In this document: positions 55,997 through 64,000 of the stretch, piece after piece
Numbering within the stretch: position 1 is the first letter of the stretch
Layout: the number at the start of each line of letters is the position of its first letter
Source of the DNA: Rhynchopus sp. YZ270_cl-10
Taxonomy: Eukaryota; Euglenozoa; Diplonemea; Diplonemida; Diplonemidae
Length of the DNA: 64,000 nt
Assembly: GCA_964035575.1 (NCBI GenBank)
Contig: OZ037839.1
Span: 806,001-870,000 of the forward strand
Reading direction: 5' to 3'
Translations under genes and position numbers: made by a program
Notes under the pieces: model-generated
What the model was told of the DNA's origin: nothing
What the model saw: the letters and a program-made list of their open reading frames with translations, nothing else
The model's database searches: none

Positions 55997-56802
55997 GGCT
56001 GCGAGAATATCCGAAAAAACGATGATTTTTGAACTGAGCAAATAAATTTCTGAAAAAAAAAAATCGAGAATCGTTTCGTTGCAATCAGCGCATTCCGCGC
56101 AATGCAAATAAAAAAAAAATCGGTGAAAAAGTCGAAAATTTAGTCATTTTACTCAAAAATGTTGAAATTACCACATTTCGTGACAGCCACTGATATATTG
56201 TTTCCCGTGCAATACATGAGGAAACGTTTCGCGTCGAAACTAGGGAAAGCTTTTTGATAAAAATTAGCGAGATACAAAAACCAGCGCGTGTGGAAGAAAA
56301 AAGGAGAGGAAGATATTTTTTCTGATTCAAAGTGGTGTTTACGTTTTGGGTACGGGGCGGAGAATAAAATCTGTTCGATAAAAGAAACGCGAGCTTATTG
56401 TTTTATCTTGTTCATTTGTATTGTATTTCACTGTAGTAACTTTGTAAGTCGAGGGTAGGGGAGTCCTATAGGCTATTCCACCCATATTGGGATTATGGGA
56501 AATAATCCCCCATATTTTCCCCATATTTTAGGGCTCCCTATTTGGGGGGACAAGTATGTCTAGGTACTCTACCCATATGAACAAGATGCGACACAGGGAA
56601 CACACGCAGGGCTATTTCTAAATATGGGGTCTGGGGGGTCCAAAATCCAATCTGGCAAATTTTTTGGCAGATTTATTTTGTGCCAAAAACGTCCTTATTT
56701 GCATTTTTGGGATTCACCCGCGCAGTGGTGGGGTCAATCTCGAAAATTGGACAACTTTTTGACCACTTAAATTTTTTGAAAATATGAGCCCGGTTACTAA
56801 TA

Positions 56803-58092
56803 TGGGTCAGTCCATAAACCCCCCCACCTGAAAGGTAACCTCAGCAACTATTTGGATATTATCAAATATGTACTAGGACGTTCTGTTCGATTTTTGTTTT
56901 AATGGATTCAGAGTAAAGTTTCTGAATTCATTAAAACAAAAATCGAGCAAAAAGACCGAGTACATATTTGATGGATCACCCCCGAGAGGTAAATAAGTTA
57001 CGGTAACCCGAATTACCGGTAATTCCTTAAGGATTCCTTAAGAAACACGGAAAAAAGCAAAAAAACATCAAAAGAGGGGGGACTTTAATTTATCATTTGG
57101 AAACCCTTCCCACTTTACGCGTTGTTCATTTTTGTCTTTTTTATTCTCAAAAAAATCGGTTCATCCAATCGTGCCGGTTGCCGAGAGGCAGACCAGGGTC
57201 CTCCTCTTCTGCAATCTCAGGTGCCTTTTTCGTTTTCATAGTTGTGTGGGCTGATGTCGGGAGGCACTTCCAGTCCAAAGAACTTTTGCATTTTCTCCTT
57301 TTCAAGTTTTGTACAAAACCCGTTACTGTTAACTATTTTTGTGAAAAACATGGGAAAGACGGGCGGGACTTCTATTTTGGAGTCGTGTCCAGACATTTGG
57401 AGGATATCAGTCGTTACGGAGCTTGTTACAGTAGATGATGTTGCCTTGCACCTGTCCAACATTGCTCATACAACTGGCATTGCGTTGAAGTTGAAGGACT
57501 CAACAAAATACACTATAACCCGTGTAGAGTGCAACTTCTTCACTGCTCTTTTTTGTTGGCAAAGGAATACAGAAAAAACTGTGCTTGCTTCCATGCTCTC
57601 CCATCCGCAAGAATTTGTGGAGGTGGCTTACACGATTTCTTCTGAAAAGACCACAAGGAAAACGAAAAAGGCACCTGAGATTGCAGAAGAGGAGGACCCT
57701 GGTCTGCCTCTCGGCAACCGGCACGATTGGATGAACCGATTTTTTTGAGAATAAAAAAGACAAAAATGAACAACGCGTAAAGTGGGAAGGGTTTCCAAAT
57801 GATAAATTAAAGCCCCCCCTCTTTTGATGTTTTTTTGCTTTTTTCCGTGTTTCTTAAGGAATCCTTAAGGAATTACCGGTAATTCGGGTTACCGTAACTT
57901 ATTTACCTCTCGGGGGTGATCCATCAAATATGTACTCGGTCTTTTTGCTCGATTTTTGTTTTAATGAATTCAGAAACTTTACTCTGAATCCATTAAAACA
58001 AAAATCGAACAGAACGTCCTAGTACATATTTGATAATATCCAAATAGTTGCTGAGGTTACCTTTCAGGTGGGGGGGTTTATGGACTGAGCCA
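56803..58092. mobile_element. TA-targeted foldback element C with ~435-bp inverted arms
   Basis: Arms 56803-57237 and 57655-58092 are almost exact reverse complements beginning tgg(g/c)tcagtccataaac. TA flanks at 56801-56802 and 58093-58094. The reverse-strand relative at 20240-20270 shows the site uninterrupted (actaatag). The inner part of each arm carries the same short coding end (GLPLGNRHDWMNRFF). Confidence 0.88.
57242..57748 (+). CDS. Open frame within foldback C, unrecognised
   Basis: 168 codons on the plus strand; the listed first ATG is early, and a later one (MGKTGG) may be the start. Its last 80 residues look protein-like (EFVEVAYTISSEKTTRKTKK then APEIAEEEDPGLPLGNRHDW). The final 30 residues lie in the right arm and are therefore also encoded in the left arm on the opposite strand. 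It may be a piece of a host gene captured by the element, or what is left of an element gene. No family recognised. Confidence 0.35.
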   Translation: MCGLMSGGTSSPKNFCIFSFSSFVQNPLLLTIFVKNMGKTGGTSILESCPDIWRISVVTELVTVDDVALHLSNIAHTTGIALKLKDSTKYTITRVECNFFTALFCWQRNTEKTVLASMLSHPQEFVEVAYTISSEKTTRKTKKAPEIAEEEDPGLPLGNRHDWMNRFF

Positions 58093-58348
58093 TATACATT
58101 TTCGGCCAAAAAATGCTGCTCAAAAAAAATTTTACACTGAAAATTTTTCAGCCCCAAAACATACCGCGATTGGCATTTCCGGAATCTGTCCGCGATGTGG
58201 TGGGGTCAATTTGCCGAAATGGCCAAGTTCTTGGTTTTGGTCAAAATGAGTGTAAGGTAAAGGAGCCAAGGTAAATCCCACAACCCAGATTTTCTCCCCC
58301 AGATGCTGAAACATGAAAATGCGCGAATACACTGGCATTTGCATTTCC

Positions 58349-58570
58349 AGAATCCGTCCGTTCTGTGGTGGAGTCAATTTGCAGAATTGGGCAAGTTCTC
58401 GGTTTTTGTTAAAATGAGTACGGTGTCAGTGTGATGTTAGTGTAGAGAACAAGTTTTCTAAGAAACCCCCTCATAGCGCCTCCGGCACGCGGCCTGGTGC
58501 GCCCTCTAGGATTTTTCAGAATACACCAAAACCCCCGTTATTTGCACAACCTGGAAGAAAACTTTCCAAC
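58349..58570 (+). repeat. Internal part of element E shared with 22027-22240
   Basis: About 200 bp at high identity with the copy next to the cyclase gene, including cacgcggcctggtgcgccct. It shows that the 22027 repeat is a fragment of the same family. Confidence 0.8.
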
Positions 58571-59545
58571 AAAAAAAAAAAAATCGGCAACTTTCTTCAA
58601 GCAGAAAGCCCATCCCCCTCTCTTGGTAAGTACTGAAGTACGTGCAATTTTTTTGGCAGCCCTGTATATAAGCCCCGTGCAAATTTTTTGGCAACTTTCA
58701 TTTTCCAAAAATCAGGGACAGGGACAGGTTTTTAGAAATAGCCCTGAACACACACGCGGGCAAAAAAAAAAAAAATTGAAAAAAAAATTGAAAAAAAAAT
58801 GCCCACACACCGTTCATCGGGGCACTAAAAAAAGAAAATACGTTGGGAGCGGTGTTGGTCGGATACACGACCAGTATCTGATCTGGAACATACGAAAGCA
58901 AGACTTGCAGGCTATGCTATGCCTCACCATGCACACACGTCTTCCTGCTGTGCCTTAGACGTCTGTACTCTCAAAGGTTCTCATGCAGAGCAGACACGAC
59001 TGCTGTGCCCGCAATGGACAGATGCCAGCGCATACACACGAAACGGAGCGGGGAGAGAGGGAGAGAGACAGGGGAGGGGAGGGAGGATCGCTTCGGTTGC
59101 TTGTTCTTGCTTTTCTTATCGAAAAGAAAATCCGTAAAAAAATAAATAAATAAATCGAGACAAGCCTTGTTTTGCTGAGTAGGGGGGTAGCGAAGCACAG
59201 AGAACTGTGCGTGTGGGGGTGACGCATAAAAACTAAAAAAAAAAAAACAAAAACAAAAAATTTTAAAAGCGTATTTCTACGTCAGTAGGGTACTGCACTA
59301 ACATACGAATAGCGAGTATTTGAGCAGTACTCAAAAGTGTAAGAGTGAAAGATCACAAAAGAGGGCTGCGAAGAGTACCCGTTGCGTAGACCAAAACAAG
59401 AAGCCGCAGTACGCGGCAGCACCAGGGAAAGGCATTGCAGGCACACAAAACGTTCAACCCGCCTACTCGCAAGGTAAATCGTACAAAAAAAAAATACTGT
59501 GGAAATCAATTAGACGATGGGCATCGTTTTCATTGGGGAATAGCA

Positions 59546-59639
59546 CACCTGATTTTACCTGAAATTTGGTGGAGTTTTTGGTTTAAGAATCAGTTTAATA
59601 CCATTAACCTCCACCAAGTTGGTGGAGTTTAGTCAGGTG
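59546..59639. repeat. Short inverted-repeat element with CACCTGA ends
   Basis: 94 bp bounded by cacctga and tcaggtg with inner inverted blocks tttggtggag / ctccaccaa. Its ends match those of the 126-bp element at 62030-62155. Confidence 0.5.
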
Positions 59640-59661
59640 GTAAGTAAAAAAACAAAAAGGT

Positions 59662-59698
59662 TGCAAGATGAACCTAAGCCCAGCTTCGTAGGCTTAGG
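59662..59698 (-). repeat. Hairpin tail variant with perfect 8-bp stem
   Basis: Keeps aagatgaacctaag but has the stem cctaagcc/ggcttagg and a new loop cagcttcgta. The stem is preserved while the loop differs, which points to selection on structure. Confidence 0.6.
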
Positions 59699-60026
59699 CT
59701 TAGCCCCAAAAGAAGACGCCATCAGGACAAGAGGGGGGGGTCTAAATACAGTCACACAAAAAAGAAAGTAAAAGGAAACGTTGGTATAGTCTGAAATAAT
59801 ACCTCACGTAGTGGAGTCCAAAAAATGGAGCATCTGGAAAAATACACACGCGATGGGTGCTGTAAAGTGCAGGGGTCCTGATTCCGAGTTGCGCCAATGA
59901 GAAACAACAAGACAACGAGCGCAGCGTGTTGTCATAAAAGATGCAACTCGGTATCAGTACCTCGTTGAGTTGCTGCGTAATTGGCATTAAGGAAAATGCC
60001 AATTACCTACGCATTTGTGGGCATGA

Positions 60027-61670
60027 TTAACTCTTCGGCTCTGCTCTGCAGCTGACACACATGTGCATCCCTCTTGATGACTGGAGCACAGGAACGGCTT
60101 TGGGAAGAGGGACAAATCCCTCAGGTGTGTCCAGGCGGAACTCAGCCATGACAGCCGCCATCAAGGTCTTGGCCTCCATAGCTGCCATCTTGCGCCCAAG
60201 GCACGTTCTCGGACCAGCATTGAACGCAGGGTACGCAAACCCACGCTCGTCGTACCTCTTGCACTCGCCGCCCTCGTCAATCCACCTGCGTGGGTCGAAC
60301 GTAAGCGGGTTCTCGTAGTTCGCAGGGTCACGTCCATGCAGGATCGGTGCGTACACAAGCCCCTCCCCCTTGTGTACAGGTGTCCCGCAAGGCAGCACGT
60401 CGTCCTCCACACAGAACTTGATGTCAATCGGGACAGATGGCCACTTCCGCAGCGTCTCCTGGAACACAGCCTGTGCAAAGTGCATGTCCTTCACGTCGTC
60501 TGTTGACGCAACCTCAGCCTCAAGTGCGGCACGGTGTTTGCTGTTCTCTGCCTGCGACAACTCAAAGAACGCCCACGTCATTGCCGACGCAGTTGTGTCG
60601 CGGCCGGCAATTGTGAAGTTTGTGATGAAGTCGATGATCTCCTCGTCGTTGTACACTTTCCCCTCGCCGGCACGGTTCGCTTCGTTCTGTGCCTCAAGAA
60701 GCGAAATCAGGTCTGCCGAGTCGCAGTAGCTCTGCCCCGCACCTTCCTGCCGGCGCTCCGCAAGCACGTCACGCACGTAGTTGCGGATGGTTGCGATAGC
60801 GTGATTGGTCTCCTGCTGGTTGATGTTGAGTGTCTTCATGAGCTTCCATCCAGGGAAGAGGAGGCGCTCCACCACCTTCGCCCCCACACAGTCGAAGGCC
60901 TTCTGGAAGTCGACGTCCTTCTGCTCGCCACCCAACGAGTTCACCGCCTTCCCAAACGCAATCTCGTAGATGCAGTCAAACGTATAGCACAACAGCATCT
61001 GCTGGATGTCCACCACAGCACCCTTCTTCTCCCGCAGCACCTCGTTGAACTGCACTGCATGGCGCTGGAAGACCTCGCTCATGCGGTTCTCAAGCTGCCA
61101 CGAGGTGAAGAGGTGTGCCGATGCACGCCGCTGCGCCTTCCAGCTGGCACCGTCGCTGTTGAAGATCCCATCGCCAAGCGCGTCGAAGAAGACATCGTGG
61201 AGGAGAGGACCTTTTACATACGCCGCAAAGTTTGTGTCCAACACGTGTCTGATGTTCTCTGTGGAGGAGACGACCACGGCGCTGAAGGCGGAGAGGGGGA
61301 AGTGGAAGGTTTTGTAGCCCATTGCGCGGTGCATTGATGTGACGTGTGTGAGAAGCACTTCGGGGCCAAAGATAAACGCATCGTACCACATGCGGAGACG
61401 GCAGTACCCTGCATAACCATCTGCTGACAACAGCGGCGCCAACGACGCCCGAACTCTATACCTCTGCCTCATGGTATGCACGAACAACACGCCAAACGCC
61501 CCCATCAGCACGTACCCCACCACCACCGCACCCAACATGAGGCACACACACCCCACCACAGGAAGCCAAAACATCAACAAAAACACACACACACACGAAC
61601 GCACCTTCTTCCACATCGGCACCCCACTGTAGTCAAGAGAAAAGATCCGCTCATCAGGAATATTACCCAT
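60027..61670 (-). CDS. Cytochrome P450 monooxygenase (CYP86/CYP704-like)
   Basis: 547 residues from an ATG. P450s insert one oxygen atom into a substrate using heme and electrons from a reductase. Two hydrophobic segments at about 27-65 would anchor it in the ER membrane. Family landmarks are present: the I-helix AGRDTTASAMTW (about 360), the K-helix ETLRKWP (about 410), the PERF-like region FDPRRW (about 465) and the heme-binding loop FNAGPRTCLGRKMA with its Cys at about 498. The C-helix WKAQRR is also seen. The I-helix and heme loop resemble plant and protist fatty-acid omega-hydroxylases, so a fatty acid is a possible substrate; this is inference. One exon, no sign of damage. It is the gene furthest upstream on the minus strand in this window. 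Confidence 0.93.
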   Translation of the reverse strand: MGNIPDERIFSLDYSGVPMWKKVRSCVCVFLLMFWLPVVGCVCLMLGAVVVGYVLMGAFGVLFVHTMRQRYRVRASLAPLLSADGYAGYCRLRMWYDAFIFGPEVLLTHVTSMHRAMGYKTFHFPLSAFSAVVVSSTENIRHVLDTNFAAYVKGPLLHDVFFDALGDGIFNSDGASWKAQRRASAHLFTSWQLENRMSEVFQRHAVQFNEVLREKKGAVVDIQQMLLCYTFDCIYEIAFGKAVNSLGGEQKDVDFQKAFDCVGAKVVERLLFPGWKLMKTLNINQQETNHAIATIRNYVRDVLAERRQEGAGQSYCDSADLISLLEAQNEANRAGEGKVYNDEEIIDFITNFTIAGRDTTASAMTWAFFELSQAENSKHRAALEAEVASTDDVKDMHFAQAVFQETLRKWPSVPIDIKFCVEDDVLPCGTPVHKGEGLVYAPILHGRDPANYENPLTFDPRRWIDEGGECKRYDERGFAYPAFNAGPRTCLGRKMAAMEAKTLMAAVMAEFRLDTPEGFVPLPKAVPVLQSSRGMHMCVSCRAEPKS

Positions 61671-62029
61671 TTTGAAATGTGTCCAGTTTTTCTCCTTAAA
61701 ATATGCCTGGAATGTGCTGGATGTATTGAGTTATGACCAAAGCTCAGCTTTGTAAGGTGCGGTTTTGTTATGATGGAATATGGTCTTGGCTGGCCTGGCT
61801 AGAAGAAAAAGGGAGGGGAAAACCCCTCCCTCAAAAACGTTGCGGATCGCTTAAAATTGTTGGGGGGGAGCAAAGGAGGAAGGGTGCCTTTTGCGCTTTT
61901 TTATTTTTTGAAAGCTTTGGTTTTTTTTTTAGGTTGGTTGTGACCTTGTAGAAGAGAACTCTTCACTGAGGCGCTTAGAGGAATACACGACACAGAAACA
62001 CTGAAGAAAACATTGAATCCGCGCACCTA

Positions 62030-62155
62030 CCACCTGATTTTTAACCCGCGTATAGGCGCGTAAAGGCCCGTATAGGACCGTATAGGCCAAACCCCACCTA
62101 TTTTTCCCAGCCTTTACGCGCCTTTATGCCTTTACGCGGGGTAAAAATCAGGTGG
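62030..62155. mobile_element. 126-bp miniature inverted-repeat element
   Basis: Ends ccacctgatttttaacccgc and its near complement. The interior repeats gcgtaaaggc and cgtatagg. Target duplication unclear. It lies about 360 bp upstream of the P450 start. Confidence 0.65.
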
Positions 62156-62467
62156 AACTAGCAGTAAACCAAAGTGTATGTGTAAGCAAAGGTGGGAGTG
62201 GGTTAACGTTGCGTCGAAGGGGGGGAGTCTCGGATCGGGGGGATGAACTGCATTGGCCAGCCTGCAGTGCACACCTCCCGCCCCCCCCTCTTTACTGTGG
62301 TACATCGATAGATCGATATATGGTAAAAACAAAAGAAAAGGCAGAGCAGATGAATGAGTCTCTCACGACACACATATCTTCTGAGGGAACGAAAGAAAGG
62401 TTATTTTTTTTTTGTAACAGGGGAGGTTTTTTTTTTTTTTTTTTGAAAACTTGGTTGTTTTAGTGTA

Positions 62468-63320
62468 CACGGTGGAGTCTACCCGGGGGGGAGTTACTCT
62501 TTTGGGGTGTCGGATTAGGGGGACTCCATAGTCCCCCTAGGCATACACTCGATGCGAGTCGCATTATCGCATTATCGCACAACTCTGGTCTGGCGAAAAA
62601 TTATCGCACAATTATCGCACATTATCGCACTATTATCGCACGTTCTCGCACGGTTCTCCGTGGTCAAGTACGTGGAAAATACACTTCCCTCAACGCTTTT
62701 TTTATGTTTTCGGGTCATTTTTAACTGTAAGGGAGACTCCCGAGAAGAAAACCTGTAATTTTCAACAAAACACGACGCCCATATACCCACAGCAACACAG
62801 TACACAGTACACAGTACACAGTACACAGTACACAGTACACAGTACACAGTACACAGTACACAGTACACAGTACACAGTACACAGTACACAGTACACAGTA
62901 CACAGTACACAGTACACAGTACACAGTACACAGTACACAGTACACAGTACACAGTACACAGTACACAGTACACAGTACACAGTACACAGTACACAGTACA
63001 CAGTACACAGCGGTTAGAGGGGTTGGGGTGTTGGGGGATACGGGAAAATGGGGTTACTTCATCTATTTTGCGACAGAAACTTCCCCTGGACACTACATGT
63101 CCCCAAAAACGAAACACAGGCCAGGCCTTCCCTTGTACCAAAATCCTCTACGTGTGCGATAATGATTATCGCATGCGATAATGGTGCGATAATGGTGTGC
63201 GATAATGCGATAATGATTATCGCATGCGACTCGCATCGAGTGTATGCCTAGGGGGACTCTTTGAGTCCCCCTTTAAGTCCCCCCCAAAGAGTAACTCCCC
63301 CCCGGGTAGACTCCACCGTG
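62468..63320. mobile_element. TA-targeted inverted-repeat element with internal satellite
   Basis: 853 bp. Both ends begin cacggtggagtctacccggg and stay similar for about 130 bp, including ctaggcatacactcgatgcg; TA flanks at 62466-62467 and 63321-63322. Inside the arms are repeated attatcgca units, and the centre is a perfect 7-bp satellite. Tc1/mariner-like by its ends and target; no transposase. Confidence 0.85.
62796..63010. repeat. Perfect 7-bp satellite (ACAGTAC)n
   Basis: 215 bp, about 30 uninterrupted copies of acagtac. No variant unit was seen, which implies recent expansion or active homogenisation. It is inside the element at 62468-63320. Confidence 0.95.
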
Positions 63321-63687
63321 TAGACACCCGAAGATGGACTCCACTATTTATTTTTGAAAAGACCTGAAGAGGACAAAAAAAACAGTCAAAAGATGAGGAT
63401 GTCTCGCACACACATCTAGACAAAAAAATAAGAACAAGAGAAGAGGGAAGAGGGAGGGGGAAGAACGCCACACAGGGTTTTCTATGTGTGTTTGAAAATA
63501 GGTGTGGGTTACACAAACAAAACAGAACCCCATTGAGTTGGGGCGTGTTCTTTTGCATATCGGGTTCTGTACAAAAACACTGTGTAAAAAAAGGGGGAGG
63601 GGGGCTTTAAAGAGGAACCGACTGTAATAATCCAAATGGAAATGAATTTGAATCGAGGTTGGCATCAGACTTTGTAGTCCCCCTGAA

Positions 63688-63927
63688 TCCGCCAAAAAAA
63701 ATTCCACCAAGACCCAAGACGGACTTGAGGTGGACTTTTGACTGAGTCCGCCCAGACTCGGAATTTTGACCGGGTCCGCCATAGTCCGTCTCAATTCCGC
63801 CAAAACTCGGGAGGACTTGAGGCCGACTTGAGATGGACTATGGCGGAAGAGGAAGACTCAGTCAAAATTCCGCCTCAAGTCCGTCTCGGGTCTTTGTGGG
63901 ATTTTTTTTTTTTTTTTTTTTGGCGGA
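63688..63927. repeat. Imperfect inverted repeat with tccgcc ends
   Basis: Arms of about 80-100 bp share tccgccaaaaaaa, gacggacttgagg and gactgagtc in inverted orientation. The interior repeats variants of ggacttgagg and gtccgcc. Probably another foldback element; no target duplication identified. Confidence 0.6.
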
Positions 63928-64000
63928 CTCCGAGCAGGGCTCTCGCCAATCACCCCTTTTGGCCAAAATGGGGGGTGATTTGGGGTCCCCGAGCTTTCCC

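Larger units (their letters stand above)
55014..56195. mobile_element. TA-targeted inverted-repeat element B, nested in R2
   Basis: 1182 bp with 30-bp ends starting tatcagtggctgtcacgaaa, flanked by TA (55012-55013 and 56196-56197). The intact R2 copy at 14786-15119 gives the empty site tttgtcatattgtttcc with a single TA, proving the insertion and its duplication. No transposase frame seen, so non-autonomous. Confidence 0.88.
54901..56414. repeat. Dispersed repeat R2, copy split by element B
   Basis: 54901-55013 and 56196-56414 together match the uninterrupted R2 copy at 14786-15119. The junction falls at tttgtcata / ttgtttccc. Confidence 0.88.
54765..56560. mobile_element. TA-targeted inverted-repeat element D, containing R2 and nested element B
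   Basis: Ends are ggcatacttgtcccc and its near complement ggggacaagtatgtc, flanked by TA at 54763-54764 and 56561-56562. Subterminal DNA on both sides carries atatggggg units in inverted orientation. It splits a sequence that is continuous in R1 copies (ttctc..aggtactct). Without nested B it would be about 612 bp. No transposase seen. TIR and TA target suggest a Tc1/mariner-type non-autonomous element. Confidence 0.75.
56607..58746. mobile_element. hAT-like non-autonomous element E, hosting nested foldback C
   Basis: Ends are cagggctatttctaaa and its complement, with flanking 8-mers aacacacg (56599-56606) and aacacaca (58747-58754). CAGGG ends and 8-bp duplications are hallmarks of hAT elements. 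The interior repeats ggattccggaaatgcca-like motifs. Without nested C it is about 850 bp. No transposase found. Confidence 0.7.
58755..60026. other. Intergenic stretch downstream of the P450 gene
   Basis: About 1.3 kb without a recognised gene. Contains A-runs, a short inverted-repeat element at 59546-59639 and a variant of the hairpin tail at 59662-59698. Confidence 0.55.
61671..64000. other. Gene-free right end, inverted-repeat elements
   Basis: No gene supported. It holds three inverted-repeat structures (62030-62155, 62468-63320 and 63688-63927), a 7-bp satellite and G-rich or A-rich simple sequence. The open frames over the satellite are produced by the repeat itself. Confidence 0.7.

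Noticed and set aside
62796-63010. 7-bp repeat as telomere sequence
   Set aside because: The unit lacks a G-rich strand, is internal, and lies inside an inverted-repeat element.
62572-63141. 189-codon minus-strand frame of YCVLCTV repeats
   Set aside because: It is produced by the 7-bp satellite reading through all three phases; no start or other coding sign.

Overview
This is a protist (eukaryotic) window. It has spliceosomal introns with GT..AG borders, very long single-exon genes, many LINEs and inverted-repeat DNA elements, and eukaryote-only domains: a HECT ubiquitin ligase, B-box/SPRY, HMG box, a microsomal-type P450 and a class III cyclase. I cannot name the species. Every gene I support, host and LINE alike, lies on the minus strand over about 61 kb. 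Such one-way arrays are typical of euglenozoans (kinetoplastids, diplonemids) and dinoflagellates. The LINEs, one with a 2A peptide as in trypanosome L1Tc, fit that range. This is inference, not proof.

Layout, left to right: a HECTD4-like giant E3 ligase (602-12448); a six-exon zinc-ribbon/B-box/SPRY/coiled-coil gene (13851-19573) with repeats in its two longest introns; a 5'-truncated LINE (20576-21898); a multi-pass membrane protein with a degenerate cyclase domain (22380-24134); an array of ubiquitin-like plus leucine-rich-repeat (Ubl-LRR) genes (25767-36479, 40134-49386 and 53581-54663); a Ubl protein with DUF4116-like repeats (37059-38135); a LINE with 2A, endonuclease and reverse transcriptase (40700-46195) that splits one array member and is bounded by an 18-bp target duplication; a TPR-like gene (50093-50980); a Nudix hydrolase (51514-52440); and a cytochrome P450 (60027-61670). 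The right third holds nested elements inserted at TA dinucleotides and one hAT-like element, several with exact empty-site evidence.

The most unusual system is the Ubl-LRR array. Seven paralogs share almost identical framework DNA but differ in short windows at the same place in each 25-residue repeat. Two carry long FG-rich tails, and one of these has two near-identical HMG boxes embedded in the tail. The proteins have no visible signal peptide, so I infer an intracellular, diversifying recognition family. The second highlight is the LINE, which encodes a near-perfect T2A-type sequence before its endonuclease and ends with a duplicated Cys/His module and a PCNA-binding-like motif.

No rRNA gene, convincing tRNA gene or CRISPR array was seen.
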